Assembly (NCBI GenBank): GCA_011037195.1
Contig: JAAEAF010001118.1
Coordinates: 287,900 to 351,899 of the forward strand
Direction of reading: 5' to 3'
DNA length: 64,000 bases
Source of the DNA: Triatoma infestans
Lineage: Eukaryota; Arthropoda; Insecta; Hemiptera; Reduviidae
The translations under genes and the position numbers were made by a program. Below the pieces are notes generated by a model. The model was not told the DNA's origin and searched no databases. It saw only the letters and a program-made list of their open reading frames with translations. Position 1 is the stretch's first letter; the number at the start of each line of letters is the position of its first letter. Below are positions 36,295 through 47,335 of the stretch, one piece after another.

Positions 36295-38138
36295 ATCTGG
36301 TATGAAACACTCACACAACTTTCTCTTACTACAATTTACAAAATTGTAACTGACAAATTTTATAGATAGTAATGCCAAATTTAATGAAGCTGGTCCGCCT
36401 CGTTGCGATGAGTATGTCGAATGTTCACTGCGTTATGCGGATACAGTCGAACATCTCCTCGCAATTCCAATCGAGAACCGAAACCTGGCACTCGAAAGGG
36501 GGTGATCAGACAGTCGGAAATCCAAACCTCGGAAACCATTTTCCATAAATCCGTGCAACTCTTAGCGTACGCGGATGACATAGACGTTGTGGGTAGAGCT
36601 GTCGACGCTACAAAGAGTGCTTTACTGAGTATTGAAGCCAACGGCAAGAGACTGGGTTGGGTGATCAATGAGGAAAAAACAAAATTCTTCTCTACCGACC
36701 CAACAGTAAAAGAGCCACTCTGCGTAGGCAACTTTAAATATGAAAATTGCTGAATTTGTTTACCTGGATCCCTTGTGACGGCAGCAACGACTATCCCAGG
36801 AAATAGGAAGGAGGTTGATGTTGGCTAATAGGTGCTTCTTCGGCCTAGATAAGCACTTCAAAAGTAAAGTAATTAACAAGGGGCACCAAACTTAGGCTTT
36901 ACAAGACCCTTATTTGGCCTGTATTGGCATACGCCCCAGAAACCTGGACCATTTCAAAGACCGACGAACACCGTCTGCAGGTGTTTGAAAGGAAGCTACT
37001 GCGCAAAATCTATGGCCCAGTACGTGAAGATACGATCTGGCTACGTAGAAAGAATAGAGAAGTGTATGTCCTAACGAAAGAGCTTGGATTAGGTTAAACA
37101 GACTGAGATGGGCTAGCTATGTAGCAAGGCAAATTTAACGAAGACGAAATTCCTTCCAAACTGCTGCGTAAGACCCCGGATAGGAAACGGAGGAGGGTTG
37201 GGAGACCCAGATTGCGTTGGCATGAGGCAATTGCCCAGGACGCGAGGAACATCCTCGGACTGCGGAACTGAATGGCGGCCGCTAAATATAGGGACGAATG
37301 GCGGAAACATATTGAGGAGGCCAAGACCCAAAACACTGGGTTGTATAGAGCCAGGAAAGAAGAAGAAGATACCAAATTTAATTAAATTCGTCGGTTGTTT
37401 TTATAGAGAAAATGGTGAAAACTGAAAAAAAAAAAAAACTCCAATAAAAACGCACTTCCGGTTTATTAATTTTCTTGAAACACGAAATTTTGACAATCTA
37501 TTTATTTCTAATTTAATTTTGTTTAGATGGTATAATTTTATAAACAACAATGATGGCCACTTGCGAGAAAAACGTAATAATCCCACCACCTCGACCAACA
37601 CAGATCCCTTAAATGACTTTACCAGGAGAAAGTTGTAGCTCTTTATATGTGTAGTTCACATTCCTAGTTTAAAGAAAATCATTGGAGTCATTTTAGAGAA
37701 AATAACTGGAAATTGACAAAATACATTTCAGTAAAAACGCACTACCGATCATCACCACCTTTCTTCAAACTCGGGATTTCCAACAACATATTTAAATCTA
37801 ATTAATATTATTTAAATTGTAAAATTGTACAGTAAACGGAAATAGCACTTTATAGCACCCTTCCACCAAAATTACCTTTAACTGTAGTTTCGTGGAAAAT
37901 CTTTCTAATAAAAGTTGTAAGCTCTGATATAATAAAGTTTCAAGAAAATTGTTGAAGTTGTTTTTTTTTGAGAAAATCACCAAAAATTGAAAAAACAAAA
38001 ATTCAGTAAAGTGCCACTTCCGGTTGTACGAACTTTATGAAAAGGTTATACGCAAATCTCTTGGTAGCACTTTAACGAAATATTAAGTTTGAACATTCTG
38101 CAATTTTTTTTTTTTTTTTTTTTTAAGATATGCTGTCC

Positions 38139-38176
<38 letters not shown>

Positions 38177-38296
38177 CAGACAAACCAGTTGTTAAAAACC
38201 ACTTTTTCGGATTCAGGGGACTTCAAAACGGATATTTCCTGTTAAAAAACTCAATAGCGAAAATTTGACACGATTATTAACAGATAAGAGAAAGTA
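36295..38296 (-). mobile_element. Helentron-like element, copy E, split by a LINE
   Basis: Minus-oriented copy starting GTATGAAACACTCACACAAC on the plus-strand left and ending CAGATAAGAGAAAGTA, with a CA microsatellite at 38145-38173. A 983-bp LINE (36389-37371) interrupts it. Without the insert its length (~1.0 kb) and block order match the other copies. Divergence is higher than in copies F and I, and its terminal repeat is degraded. Confidence 0.8.
36389..37371 (+). mobile_element. LINE fragment inserted in Helentron copy E
   Basis: Flanked by a 14-bp duplication with one mismatch: CCAAATTTAATGAA (36375-36388) and CCAAATTTAATTAA (37372-37385). An open frame in 36421-36753 encodes the RT motif LLAYADDIDVVGRA followed by VINEEKTKF. 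The next parts are in shifting frames: LRLYKTLIWPVLAYAPETW and FERKLLRKIYGPV (about 36890-37020), then RRVGRPRLRWHEAIAQDARN (about 37190-37250) and DEWRKHIEEAK. It ends in a short GAA repeat. The catalytic aspartates remain, but stops and frame changes mean it is inactive. Its C-terminus is related to the relic at 15.6 kb. Confidence 0.88.
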
Positions 38297-39027
38297 AAAA
38301 TTCGCAATAAATGAGTGAAGAATATATTAGATTTATAATGAATTGATTGAAACAATAGAAATAGTAATTTGTTTATTAAATAAGCTTTTAGTGACCATGC
38401 AAAGCATTTTAAACAGAGTTACGTATCTTTTAAATTATAGGGTATAACATAAAATGTACGTACATTGAAGGCGTTAATTTAAAGTTTATAATGTCACTTT
38501 CTTTTTCTCTCTCCTACGCCACACACTCATGCTCTCTCCAACTTGGGTTCTATTAATGAACATTACATATTAAAGGTCATTTAAATCAACAATACCTATG
38601 GTAAAAATTTATTAACCATTTATTAATGCATCTCTGGCGCCCATTTCAATCTAACAATTATACAATAATATATACGCCCTACTGAGTCAGTTGACGTTTG
38701 CAAACTTCATGCATTAGCGTTTCTACGCAGGCGAAAATTAACTTGTTCACTTTTGCCCACTTCCACAATTGAAATTGGTTTTTACTCCATAGATTAGCTA
38801 AAAAAAAAAATTTGTATTCGCAGACAGCCAAATAAGCAATCTGATAGGGTTGTAGAAGTATTTAGCTGTATTGTCAATTCCTTCATATATCTACTGGTTG
38901 CTATGTCAACCTATTCCACTAACAAACAGCAATATTGTTAAATATGAAATATAAATAAATATGTTAAATGAATTTCCTATTATTTATTTCCATAATATAA
39001 TAAACAACCTTATTCATTTCCTTATAG
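38297..39027. other. intron sequence up to the third exon
   Basis: No transposon or coding signal recognised. A 3' splice site (TTTCCTTATAG) closes the stretch. Confidence 0.5.
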
Positions 39028-39156
39028 GTGACGCATATTTGGGAAAACATGTCAATACAAGAAGAACCAAACCTACGGACACAAGGTTGTTTTTATACTG
39101 GCACTGTAAGGGGAGATCCTGGATCAGCTGTCTCAGTCAACTTATGCCATGGAATG
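39028..39156 (+). CDS. ADAMTS propeptide exon (third seen)
   Basis: A 129-bp exon, 43 whole codons, between CCTTATAG and GTATGT. The peptide begins VTHIWENMSIQEE and ends GCFYTGTVRGDPGSAVSVNL followed by CHGM. CFY-G-V-GDP-S-V-V-LC-GM is the conserved end of the M12B propeptide, shortly before the furin site and the reprolysin catalytic domain. Those downstream exons (HExxHxxGxxH zinc site, disintegrin-like and thrombospondin repeats) are not in this window. Phase 0 at both sides agrees with the preceding exon. Confidence 0.92.
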
Positions 39157-39234
39157 GTATGTAAAATATAAAATACTAAAAGTAAAAAAATTAGAAAAAT
39201 AATGATATTTTTATAGAGAATAGATTTAGTAATA

Positions 39235-40670
39235 TGTAACGGCAAGAGAGAGAACACAAGCCCGACCGAGAGAAAACAGGCCCTCTCTGGTATTCTCTGA
39301 CTTAAGCAGGCTAGAATGGGAGAACCTGTATAAAAGCCTGTAAGAATATATATATATATATCAGATTCAACTTATACACCGCATCGTCCTATATCTCTAC
39401 TCTCACCTTTTATTCTATCAAAATCATTACAAGTCCAGTGCAGTTAGTGTAAACTTATAGCTAAATTATAACAGTGTCTTCATATCTCGTCTAATTAATC
39501 AAACCTAATTTCTCTCCTCATCAACTCCATTATATTGGTGGCAGCGTTTGAGAATCCCTATTCAGCTTCAACATTTTCGAAGATAAAGGTAAGTCATTTC
39601 CTTCAGGATGATGTAACGGCAAGAGAGAGAACACAAGCCCGACCGAGAGAAAACAGGCCCTCTCTGGTATTCTCTGACTTAAGCAGGCTAGAATTGGGAG
39701 AACCTATATAAAAGCCTGTGAGAATATATATATATATCAGATTCAACTTATACACCGCATCGTCCTATATCTCTACTCTCACCTTTTATTCTATCAAAAT
39801 CATTACAAGTCCAGTGCAGTTAGTGTAAACTTATAGCTAAATTATAACAGTGTCTTAATATCTCGTCTAATTAATCAAACCTAATTTCTCTCCTCATCAA
39901 CTCCATTATATTGGTGGCAGCGTTTGAGAATCCCTATTCAGCTTCAACATTTTCGAAGATAAAGGTAAGTCATTTCCTTCAGGATGATGTAACGGCAAGA
40001 GAGAGAACACAAGCCCGACCGAGAGAAAACAGGCCCTCTCTGGTATTCTCTGACTTAAGCAGGCTAGAATGGGAGAACCTGTATAAAAGCCTGTAAGAAT
40101 ATATATATATATATCAGATTCAACTTATACACCGCATCGTCCTATATCTCTACTCTCACCTTTTATTCTATCAAAATCATTACAAGTCCAGTGCAGTTAG
40201 TGTAAACTTATAGCTAAATTATAACAGTGTCTTAATATCTCGTCTAATTAATCAAACCTAATTTCTCTCCTCATCAACTCCATTATATTGGTGGCAGCGT
40301 TTGAGAATCCCTATTCAGCTTCAACATTTTAGAAGATAAAGGTAAGTCATTTCCTTCAGGATGATGTAACGGCAAGAGAGAGAACACAAGCCCGACCGAG
40401 GGAAAACAGGCCCTCTCTGGTATTCTCTGACTTAAGCAGGCTAGAATTGGGAGAACCTATATAAAAGCCTATATATGAGATATATATATATATATCAGAT
40501 TCAACTTATACACCGCATCGTCATATATCCTCTACTCTCACCTTTTATTCTATCAAAATCATTACAAGTCCAGTGCAGTTAGTGTAAACTTATAGCCTAA
40601 ATTATAACAGTGTCTTCATATCTCGTCTAATTAATCAAACCTAATTTCTCTCCTCATCAACTCCATTATA
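39235..40670 (+). mobile_element. four-LTR retrotransposon array with TAATA TSD
   Basis: Four LTRs (39235-39534, 39612-39910, 39988-40287, 40365-40670; 299-306 bp each) alternate with three 77-bp leaders. Each LTR starts TGTAACGGCAAGAG, has a TATA box (CTGTATAAAAGCC or CTATATAAAAGCC) and ends CTCCATTATA. The whole array is bounded by TAATA at 39230-39234 and 40671-40675. No gag or pol sequence exists. The last LTR is followed by the target duplication, not by a leader, so the array has the outer form of one integrated element. Confidence 0.9.
39535..39611 (+). promoter_or_regulatory. leader with primer-binding site and splice donor
   Basis: The first of three equal leaders (the others at 39911-39987 and 40288-40364). 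TGGTGGCAGCG starts one base after the LTR. It is complementary to an acceptor end CGCTGCCA-CCA, which I associate with insect tRNA-Leu(AAG). Near its 3' end the leader carries AAAGGTAAGT, a near-perfect splice donor. No polypurine tract precedes the next LTR, unlike a normal retrotransposon 3' end. Confidence 0.75.
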
Positions 40671-40707
40671 TAATATCTACAATAAACTTCTTTTTTTTTT
40701 TTTTAAT

Positions 40708-40800
40708 TTAATTTAAGGCGTGTTGTGGTCAGTATATCGCCGGGAGCATTCTCAGTGCACTGCCGTCGTCCGGGACAATGTTCTTTCGTTGTAGATAGTG
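40708..40800 (-). repeat. SINE 3' fragment
   Basis: On the plus strand it contains GCCGGGAGCATTCTCAGTGC, ACTGCCGTCGTCCGGGACAA and TGTTCTTTCGTTGTAGA, the reverse of the SINE core. The adjacent TTTAATTTAAGGCG is the SINE tail. No head is present. Confidence 0.65.
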
Positions 40801-41356
40801 TTAAATAAACGCGTTTTTCATTGAAAAGATCACAGAAATTATAATTTTTTTTTTGTTTCTTTTTTTTTTTAAATTGAAAATTGATTTGATTAAATCAAAT
40901 AAACACATTTATATTTTAATGAGTTTTTGAATAGAATTTAAAGCAGCATCGAGCAATTTCATATTGATTCTTACATTCATACAAACAAATTTCAAATTAT
41001 ATAGAGCAAAATATATATAAAAAAAAAAAGTCAACAGTTTCCGAAAACATAACTTTTTGTTAAATAAAGGAAGCATTAAAAATGTAAAAATTATATAAAA
41101 ATATAAAAATCAATTTACATCTCCAGAGACCTTCATTAGTTCACGAAGTTGAGTAAATTAACGTCCATTTAGCAATAGCTAAATGACTTAACGGATGGTT
41201 GACGAGCAAGTCCAGGTTTTACGTTTAATAAAATATTGTTAAGTATTATAAATATCACAGTCACACATTAATAATACTGTCACCGCTATACTTCCTCTAA
41301 CAGCTGTTAGGGAAATATATAATATATATAAGTGTAGCTAGATATTTCATCATTCC
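40801..41356. other. AT-rich non-coding stretch
   Basis: Nothing recognised apart from homopolymer runs. Confidence 0.4.
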
Positions 41357-41359
41357 TTA

Positions 41360-41565
41360 AGCGGCCTCTACACGGTCAATATTATTGTCAATATTAGTAT
41401 TGGCAATATAACCATCAATACTCGTGCTAACCAATCACAAACTTCGTTACTTCAATAATATTGATCGTGTAAGGTAATGAAGTATTGTGATTGGTTAGCA
41501 CGAGTATTGATGGTTATATGGTCAATACTGATATTGACAATATTATTGACCGTGTAGAGGCCGCT
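41360..41565. mobile_element. foldback MITE with TTA target duplication
   Basis: The two halves are inverted copies: left arm AGCGGCCTCTACACGGTCAA through ACTCGTGCTAACCAATCACA, right arm the reverse complement ending GTAGAGGCCGCT, with arms of roughly 80-95 bp and a short central region. TTA lies on both sides (41357-41359 and 41566-41568). A 3-bp TWA duplication is typical of PIF/Harbinger elements. No protein is encoded. It would form a long hairpin as RNA. Confidence 0.85.
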
Positions 41566-41604
41566 TTATTAAATTCCTTAATCGATTTATATTATATGAA
41601 AAAA

Positions 41605-42442
41605 ATCTGGTGTGAAACACTCACACACAACTTTCTCTTACTCCAGTTCTCAAAATGATAATTGACAAATTTTATAGTTTGTGTACCAAATTTAATGAAA
41701 TTCGTCGAAAACTGAAAAAACTGTTCAGTAAAAGCAAACTTCCGGTTTACTAATTTTCTTGAAACTTGGAATTTCAGCCATCCATTTATTTCTAACTAAT
41801 TATGTTTGGATGATAGAATTGTATAATCAACTAGGATAGCACTTTAGATGAAAATCTAACCCTACCCCTCCCCTAAAAGTGCCCTTAAAAGAATTTTCCC
41901 AGAGAAATGTTTTAGATAAAAGTTGTACATCTTTGCATGTTTAGTTTATATACGAAGTTTCATAAAAATCGTCGGAGCCATTTTTGAGAAAATTTTGAAA
42001 AAGTGAATAAATCATTTAGTAAAGTGGTAAAGTAAACGCACTTCCGGTTATCCGATTTTTTTCAAACTCGGAATTTCAACAACATATTTAATTCTAATTA
42101 ACATTATTTAGATGACAGAATTGTGAAATAAACTGAAATAGCACTTTAGATGAAAACCTAACCCCACCCCTCCACCAAAAGTGCCCTTCAGAGCATTTTC
42201 CCGGAGAAATGTTTCAAATAAAAGTTGTAGCTCTTGTATGTGTGGTTGATGTTTCGAGTTTAAAGAAAATCGTCGGAGCCATTTTTGAGAAAATCGCAAA
42301 AAAGTAAAAAATCTAACTAGTAAAGTGGTACTTCCGGTTGAGGAATTTTGACAGATAACGTAGTGTCAGATCCACGGTGATGCCTAAATGGAATATCAAG
42401 TTTTAACTTTCTACGGTTTTTCGTTTTTGAGCTATGCTGTTC

Positions 42443-42490
<48 letters not shown>

Positions 42491-42613
42491 CATTTGCTGA
42501 AAACCACTTTTTTGGACTCAGGGGACTTCAAAACGGATATTTCCGGTGAAAACTCGATAACGAAAATTTGACACGATTACAATACTTCCTCTTACTAGGA
42601 GTAAGAGAAAGTA
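41605..42613 (-). mobile_element. Helentron-like non-autonomous element, copy F
   Basis: One of the best-preserved copies. The hairpin end (GTGTGAAACACTCACAC) and CTTTCTCTTACTCC are at the left, and ACTAGGAGTAAGAGAAAGTA is at the right. There is a 38-bp CA tract (about 42450-42487). CACTTCCGGTT-type blocks recur at about 41747, 42038 and 42330, showing the ~290-bp internal period. Confidence 0.85.
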
Positions 42614-42958
42614 AAAATTAAGTCGCAAATTTACTAATTTTGAGGACAATACAATTCTTTAAATTTCAAATTGGAGCACACATGTTTCTTTTTTACTTGA
42701 CATTTGTTTATATAGTTTTCAAAACAAACCTAGGGAACTAGGGTTGATTTATCCTCGGAAAGATGAATTTAACTGATGAAAAAAAATTTATAATTTCTCT
42801 TAGGCACTTGTATAACATAAACATTTATTAATTACATTAATATCATCAGTTGGCTGACTCAGCCGTCAATAACTAATGGTTTTACTCTAGATAATCAATT
42901 TCATTAACAGATGTTTTAACATTTTTGAAATCCAGTAATTTACGTAAGAAAATTAGTA

Positions 42959-43808
42959 TTTTTTTCTTTTTTTTATATCTATAATTAGAAATAAAATAAT
43001 TTTTTTTTTTTGTGGAGGGGGGGGGCTAGTAATATTGGACTAGTCATAGAACTTAAGCTTGACTTAGGCGTATTTCGGAATTTTACACGTATGTCGAAGG
43101 ACAACTTTTACAACTTGTTAAGAATGAAAGAGCCAACCATTTTAAAGAAGAGCACTCGTTTTCGATATGCTATTCCACCTGAAATGAGGCTACTGATTCA
43201 TTACCTTGAGGTTTCTCGCTACCTGGATTTATTTAACGTCTTTGGCATATTTATGTACAGTATCAAAGCATAGCATATCTGCAATGCTACCAGAAGTCAT
43301 GTCGAGATATTGCTATAAGTTTAATACTATCAGTTAATAATAAAATTATTATTAAAATAATAATTTTTATAAATATTAAAAAATAATAATAATATAAATA
43401 AATTAAAATTTATAATTTATAAATAATAATAATTTTTTAATAATAAAATTATTATTAAAATAATAATTAAAACTAATTAAATACTATTTGAAATTAATTA
43501 TATAAATATAACCTATACAAGTGTAAACACAACACGTAGCGAGATTAAGAAGACGCATAGAATGTTGAACGAAAATTCAAGGAGTTGGATTCACGTGCGC
43601 TGTTGGTTGCGTCATGAAAATAAAGGCCTATTCAACTTCCATGAGGAGTACAATAACGCATGCCTCTCGTTCATCACACCGTGCGCTATGACGCATGCCT
43701 CTGTTGAAAGAAAAGTTGCACCAATGTGGACACACCCTTACTATATTTTTTTTTCTTTATATCTATAATTAGAAATAAAATAATTTATTTTTGAGGGGGG
43801 CTTGTGTT
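42959..43808. repeat. direct repeats flanking a Harbinger relic
   Basis: The sequence ATATCTATAATTAGAAATAA continuing AATAATTT, between a T/C-rich tract and a G-rich tract, occurs at about 42965-43024 and again at about 43748-43800. The repeated unit is ~50-55 bp and direct. Between the repeats lie the transposase fragment, an extremely AT-rich stretch (43320-43500) and a more GC-balanced stretch of unknown origin (43500-43740). Confidence 0.75.
43040..43348 (+). pseudogene. PIF/Harbinger transposase N-terminal relic
   Basis: Translation gives GVFRNFTRMSKDNFYNLLRM, then KKSTRFRYAIPPEMRLLI. This is the N-terminal signature of HARBI1-type transposases (YxNFLRM---FE-LL, ---T-FR-AIP--ERL). After a frame change near 43200 the next block, TLRFLATWIYLTSLAYL and SKHSISAMLPEVM, continues the family pattern. 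The DDE catalytic part is absent, so it is a dead fragment. Host-domesticated HARBI1 is unlikely given the frame break. Confidence 0.8.
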
Positions 43809-43809
43809 T

Positions 43810-44940
43810 GAAGGGACGTAAGAAAGAAAGTACGGCATACCAATCCCTTTACCATCCCCCACCACCACCTGACTAACCCAAAATGTACTATAAAAACAAC
43901 TGAAGGCATGGGGTGTAAAGAATAGCACAAACCTAACTTGGGGATACCTTCTCAATTTGCCTATGAACATCAAGTTCTGTTCTGCATTTGGAAGATATCA
44001 CTAGAAATTTCTAAATAATATACTAAGTTAAATATTATTATTTTTTTTTTTTTTTTTATAAATCTAATCACGTCCAGTTACAGAGTAAAAGATTCAATTT
44101 ACCTGAGATCATTTTATTAGGTATTTGTTTTTTTCATTGTCTCAGAAGTGAAAAAAAGTATAATTCATAGTATGTTCACGGATTCCTAACATTATTAATG
44201 TGAATAATTATTATTAAAAATATGTTTGCTATCCTTCTTCGTCTAAATACAACACACAGATATTAACGACTTTTTGTGATTATATATGGTTGTGGTTACT
44301 CAGTGTGCTGGATAACAGAATGTTGTATCATAGGACAAGCTTGATTAATTCTCGATCGTAGTGTGTGATTCATCAGCTTTGTGTAGAAAGTTGACGGTCC
44401 ATTTTCAAAGTTCCTGTCGTACAACCACGTTGGTTGATTGGGAGGGGTTGCATGCACCAGAAATAACAAAAAAATAAAATAAAACAATAAGTGAACCTCT
44501 CATAATTGTTTTCCATCACTAATTAGCAGCACATTTAGTTATATAAATTTTCTTTGGGATGTTTAGTTGTTCTTAATTATTATTCAAAATAGTGGAATTA
44601 CACAACCACGACGAAATGGTAAGAAGATTTATTTATTTTTTTTTTAATAAATTAATTGATTTAACTCTTTGATTCTAAAGAGGTTGTTATTTCTGAAACA
44701 AGTTTTGTCCAATTGCAAAATTCAGATTCAAATTTCTTGTCCGTATTTTAATAAAGAAAACAAAACAAAAAACACATAAATTCCAATTTTTTAGTCTCCC
44801 GACAGAAAAAATACCACAATAGTACTAGGCTTAAAAAATGTTTCGACTAATTCAAAAAAACATTAAAAATTCAAGAACCTTAAAAAAGAATAAATATAAA
44901 ATAACTATTAAAGTTTTAAACAAATGGCACAGTCAGTAAT
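43810..44940. other. non-coding stretch
   Basis: No recognised content. T run at 44041-44057. Confidence 0.4.
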
Positions 44941-44944
44941 ATTA

Positions 44945-45050
44945 CTGCTATTACTCTTAATTGACACCAGGTGCTTTTTATCATGCACTTTCGGCCTTCG
45001 GGCATTGTTCACTTATTACAGACAACACTGTAGAGGCTCCTAAAAGGAGA
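44945..45050 (-). repeat. decayed SINE fragment
   Basis: ACAGACAACACTGTAGAGGC and GGGCATTGTTCACT resemble the reversed SINE body (compare 49.9 kb). Weak and diverged. Confidence 0.4.
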
Positions 45051-45203
45051 AAAATCAAAAGGAGACATATGGAGTCCATGTTCCATTAGCTATACGTTTT
45101 TCTTGAAGCCTAATTATCCGTTGTTCACAAGTCATAACGTTACTAGCATGGCTGTTGTTTGAATTTTTATGACTAAGAAGGGGAGGGACACATTTTGTTT
45201 TTT

Positions 45204-46200
45204 AGTTTCTCTTACTCCTAGTAACTAACAGAAAGTATTGTAATCGTGTCAAATTTTCGATATTGAGTTTTCACCGGAAATAACCGTTTTGAGGTCTCGT
45301 GAGACCAAAAAAGTGGTTTTTAGCAAATGGACTGTGTGTGTGTGTGTGTGTGTGTGTGTATTTATGTGAACAGCGCAGCTCAAAAACGAAAAATCGTAGA
45401 AAGTTCAAACTTGATATTACGTTTAGGTATCACCCATGGGATCTGACGGTGCGTTATGTGTCAATATTCCTCAACCGGAAGTACCACTTTACTAGTTATT
45501 TTTTTTACGATTTTTGCGATTTTCTCAAAAATGGCTCCGACGATTTTCTTTAAAATTGCAATATCAACTACACATACGAAGAGCTACAACTTTTATTTAA
45601 ACATTTCTCCAGGAAAATTCATTTAAGGGCACTTCTGGGGGAAGGAAGGGGTTAAGTTTTCATCTTAACTGCTATTTACTACACAATTCTGTCATCTAAA
45701 TAATGTTAATTAGAATTAAATATGTTGGTGAAATTCCGAGTTTGAAAAAAATCAGATAACCGGAAATGCGTTTGTTTTGACACTTTACTAAATGATTCTT
45801 TCATTTTTTCGCGATTTTCTCAAAAATGGCTCCGACGATTTTCTTGAAACTTTGTATACAAAATAAAAATGCAAAGATCTACATCTTTTATTTAAGACAT
45901 TTCTCTGGAAAAATTCATGTAAGGGCAGTTTTAGGGGAGGGGTGAGGTTGCAGCTTCCCCTAAAGTGGTATCATAGTTGATTATACAATTCTATCATCCA
46001 AACAAAATTAATTAGAAATAAACAGATGGCCAAAATTCCAGGTTTTAAGAAAATTGTAAGCCGGAAGTGCGCTTATACTGAACAGCTTTTTCAGTTTTCG
46101 ACGAATTTCGTTATATTTGGTACACAAACTATAACATTTGTCAATTATAATTTTGAGAACAGGAGTAAGAGAAAGTTGTGTGAGTGTTTCACACCAGATT
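45204..46200 (+). mobile_element. Helentron-like non-autonomous element, copy G
   Basis: Plus orientation. It starts AGTTTCTCTTACTCCTAGTA with a small insertion just inside, has a GT microsatellite at about 45331-45358, two internal units, then GGAGTAAGAGAAAGT and an intact hairpin GTGTGAGTGTTTCACAC followed by CAGATTTTT. Confidence 0.82.
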
Positions 46201-47335
46201 TTTGTTGAATTGCTAACCTGTTTGCGATTTCATTTTAATTCCATTATATTTCTTTTACCCTCTTTTTGGAAAGAAACGACTCTCAATCGTATCCTACACG
46301 GGGAGAAAAGACATGTCCCTCTGTCTTTTAATTATTTAGATTCATCAATTTAGAACATCTGAATGATTTCCGAACAAGAATAAAAATTTAATATGAATGT
46401 ATGAGTGTATTTGTAAAAGTATACTTCTTTTAATTATTGTATATCTTATATCATTATTTTCGGAATTTATCGGAGGCCCAGACTTCTGTTAAAATACACC
46501 CAAACTTAATGAAAAACAATAAAGTCCTTTTCAAAAGACACGAAAAATCTGAAAAATCTAATCACTAAATATGATGTTCCGTCTACTTAAAAGAAATAAA
46601 AAAAAAAAAAAAATTTGAACGAAACTTTAATGTCTTTTACTTCGGTCACAGTTAAACAGAAATATCAGAACTGGTAGCAATTTCTTTATTTTTCAGTTTG
46701 CTTTTTTTTTTTTAAACCTACTTTATTTTAATGGAGACTATCTATTTTAAAAACAAATTTTTTACAGTTTTCAGGGTCACTCTGAAAATCCTAAAACATG
46801 CGATACCTTTCTCTTATAGGGTAGAGTAGTAGCAGCAGAAGATGAATTATAGAGTTAACATAATGCCACAAGATCAGTTGTTTTGTTAATCATCTACAAT
46901 TATAATCCACTATTTTCCTTGAGGAATAAAGATGATCTCCTAGCTAAAAGAATTTGCTTTATAATGAATACAAAGTGTAATGTGATAACAAGAAGGTGTG
47001 ATGATAACAAGAAGGAAAAAGATATAATTTTTAAATTATAAAAATTATAACTAGCGGTGCCAGCCAGTCGCTATTATTCAGGTCAAGAGCCGCGGTAAGT
47101 GCACGGTCAAAGGGACCGCCAAAGACGCACCGCTAAAACCCTTTCAACAAGAACCCTTTCAAAAGGGTCCATTATACGGTCAGTGTACAGAAGCCACCTG
47201 GCCGATATACAAGGGTCAACAAACACTCAAAAGACCACCTGGATACAGTCTTTTGATAACCGCCATCATCTGTTGCCACACTGGTCACCGACCTATTCAA
47301 GACCTAGGGTCAACACACGGCAAGAGATGTTTTAG
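46201..47335. other. non-coding stretch, possible retroelement interior at its end
   Basis: AT-rich until about 47040. From 47050 to 47335 the sequence is GC-richer and has an open frame of 78 codons (47099-47335) without recognisable motifs. It could be the 3' interior of the LTR element that follows. Confidence 0.3.

Larger units (their letters stand above)
18394..39027 (+). other. ADAMTS intron, 20634 bp
   Basis: Starts GTAAGT and ends TTTCCTTATAG. Nearly all of it is mobile DNA: four of the nine main Helentron-like copies, several LINEs, SINEs, and the endogenous viral fragment. Its size against the small coding exons explains why only three exons are seen in 64 kb. Confidence 0.75.
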
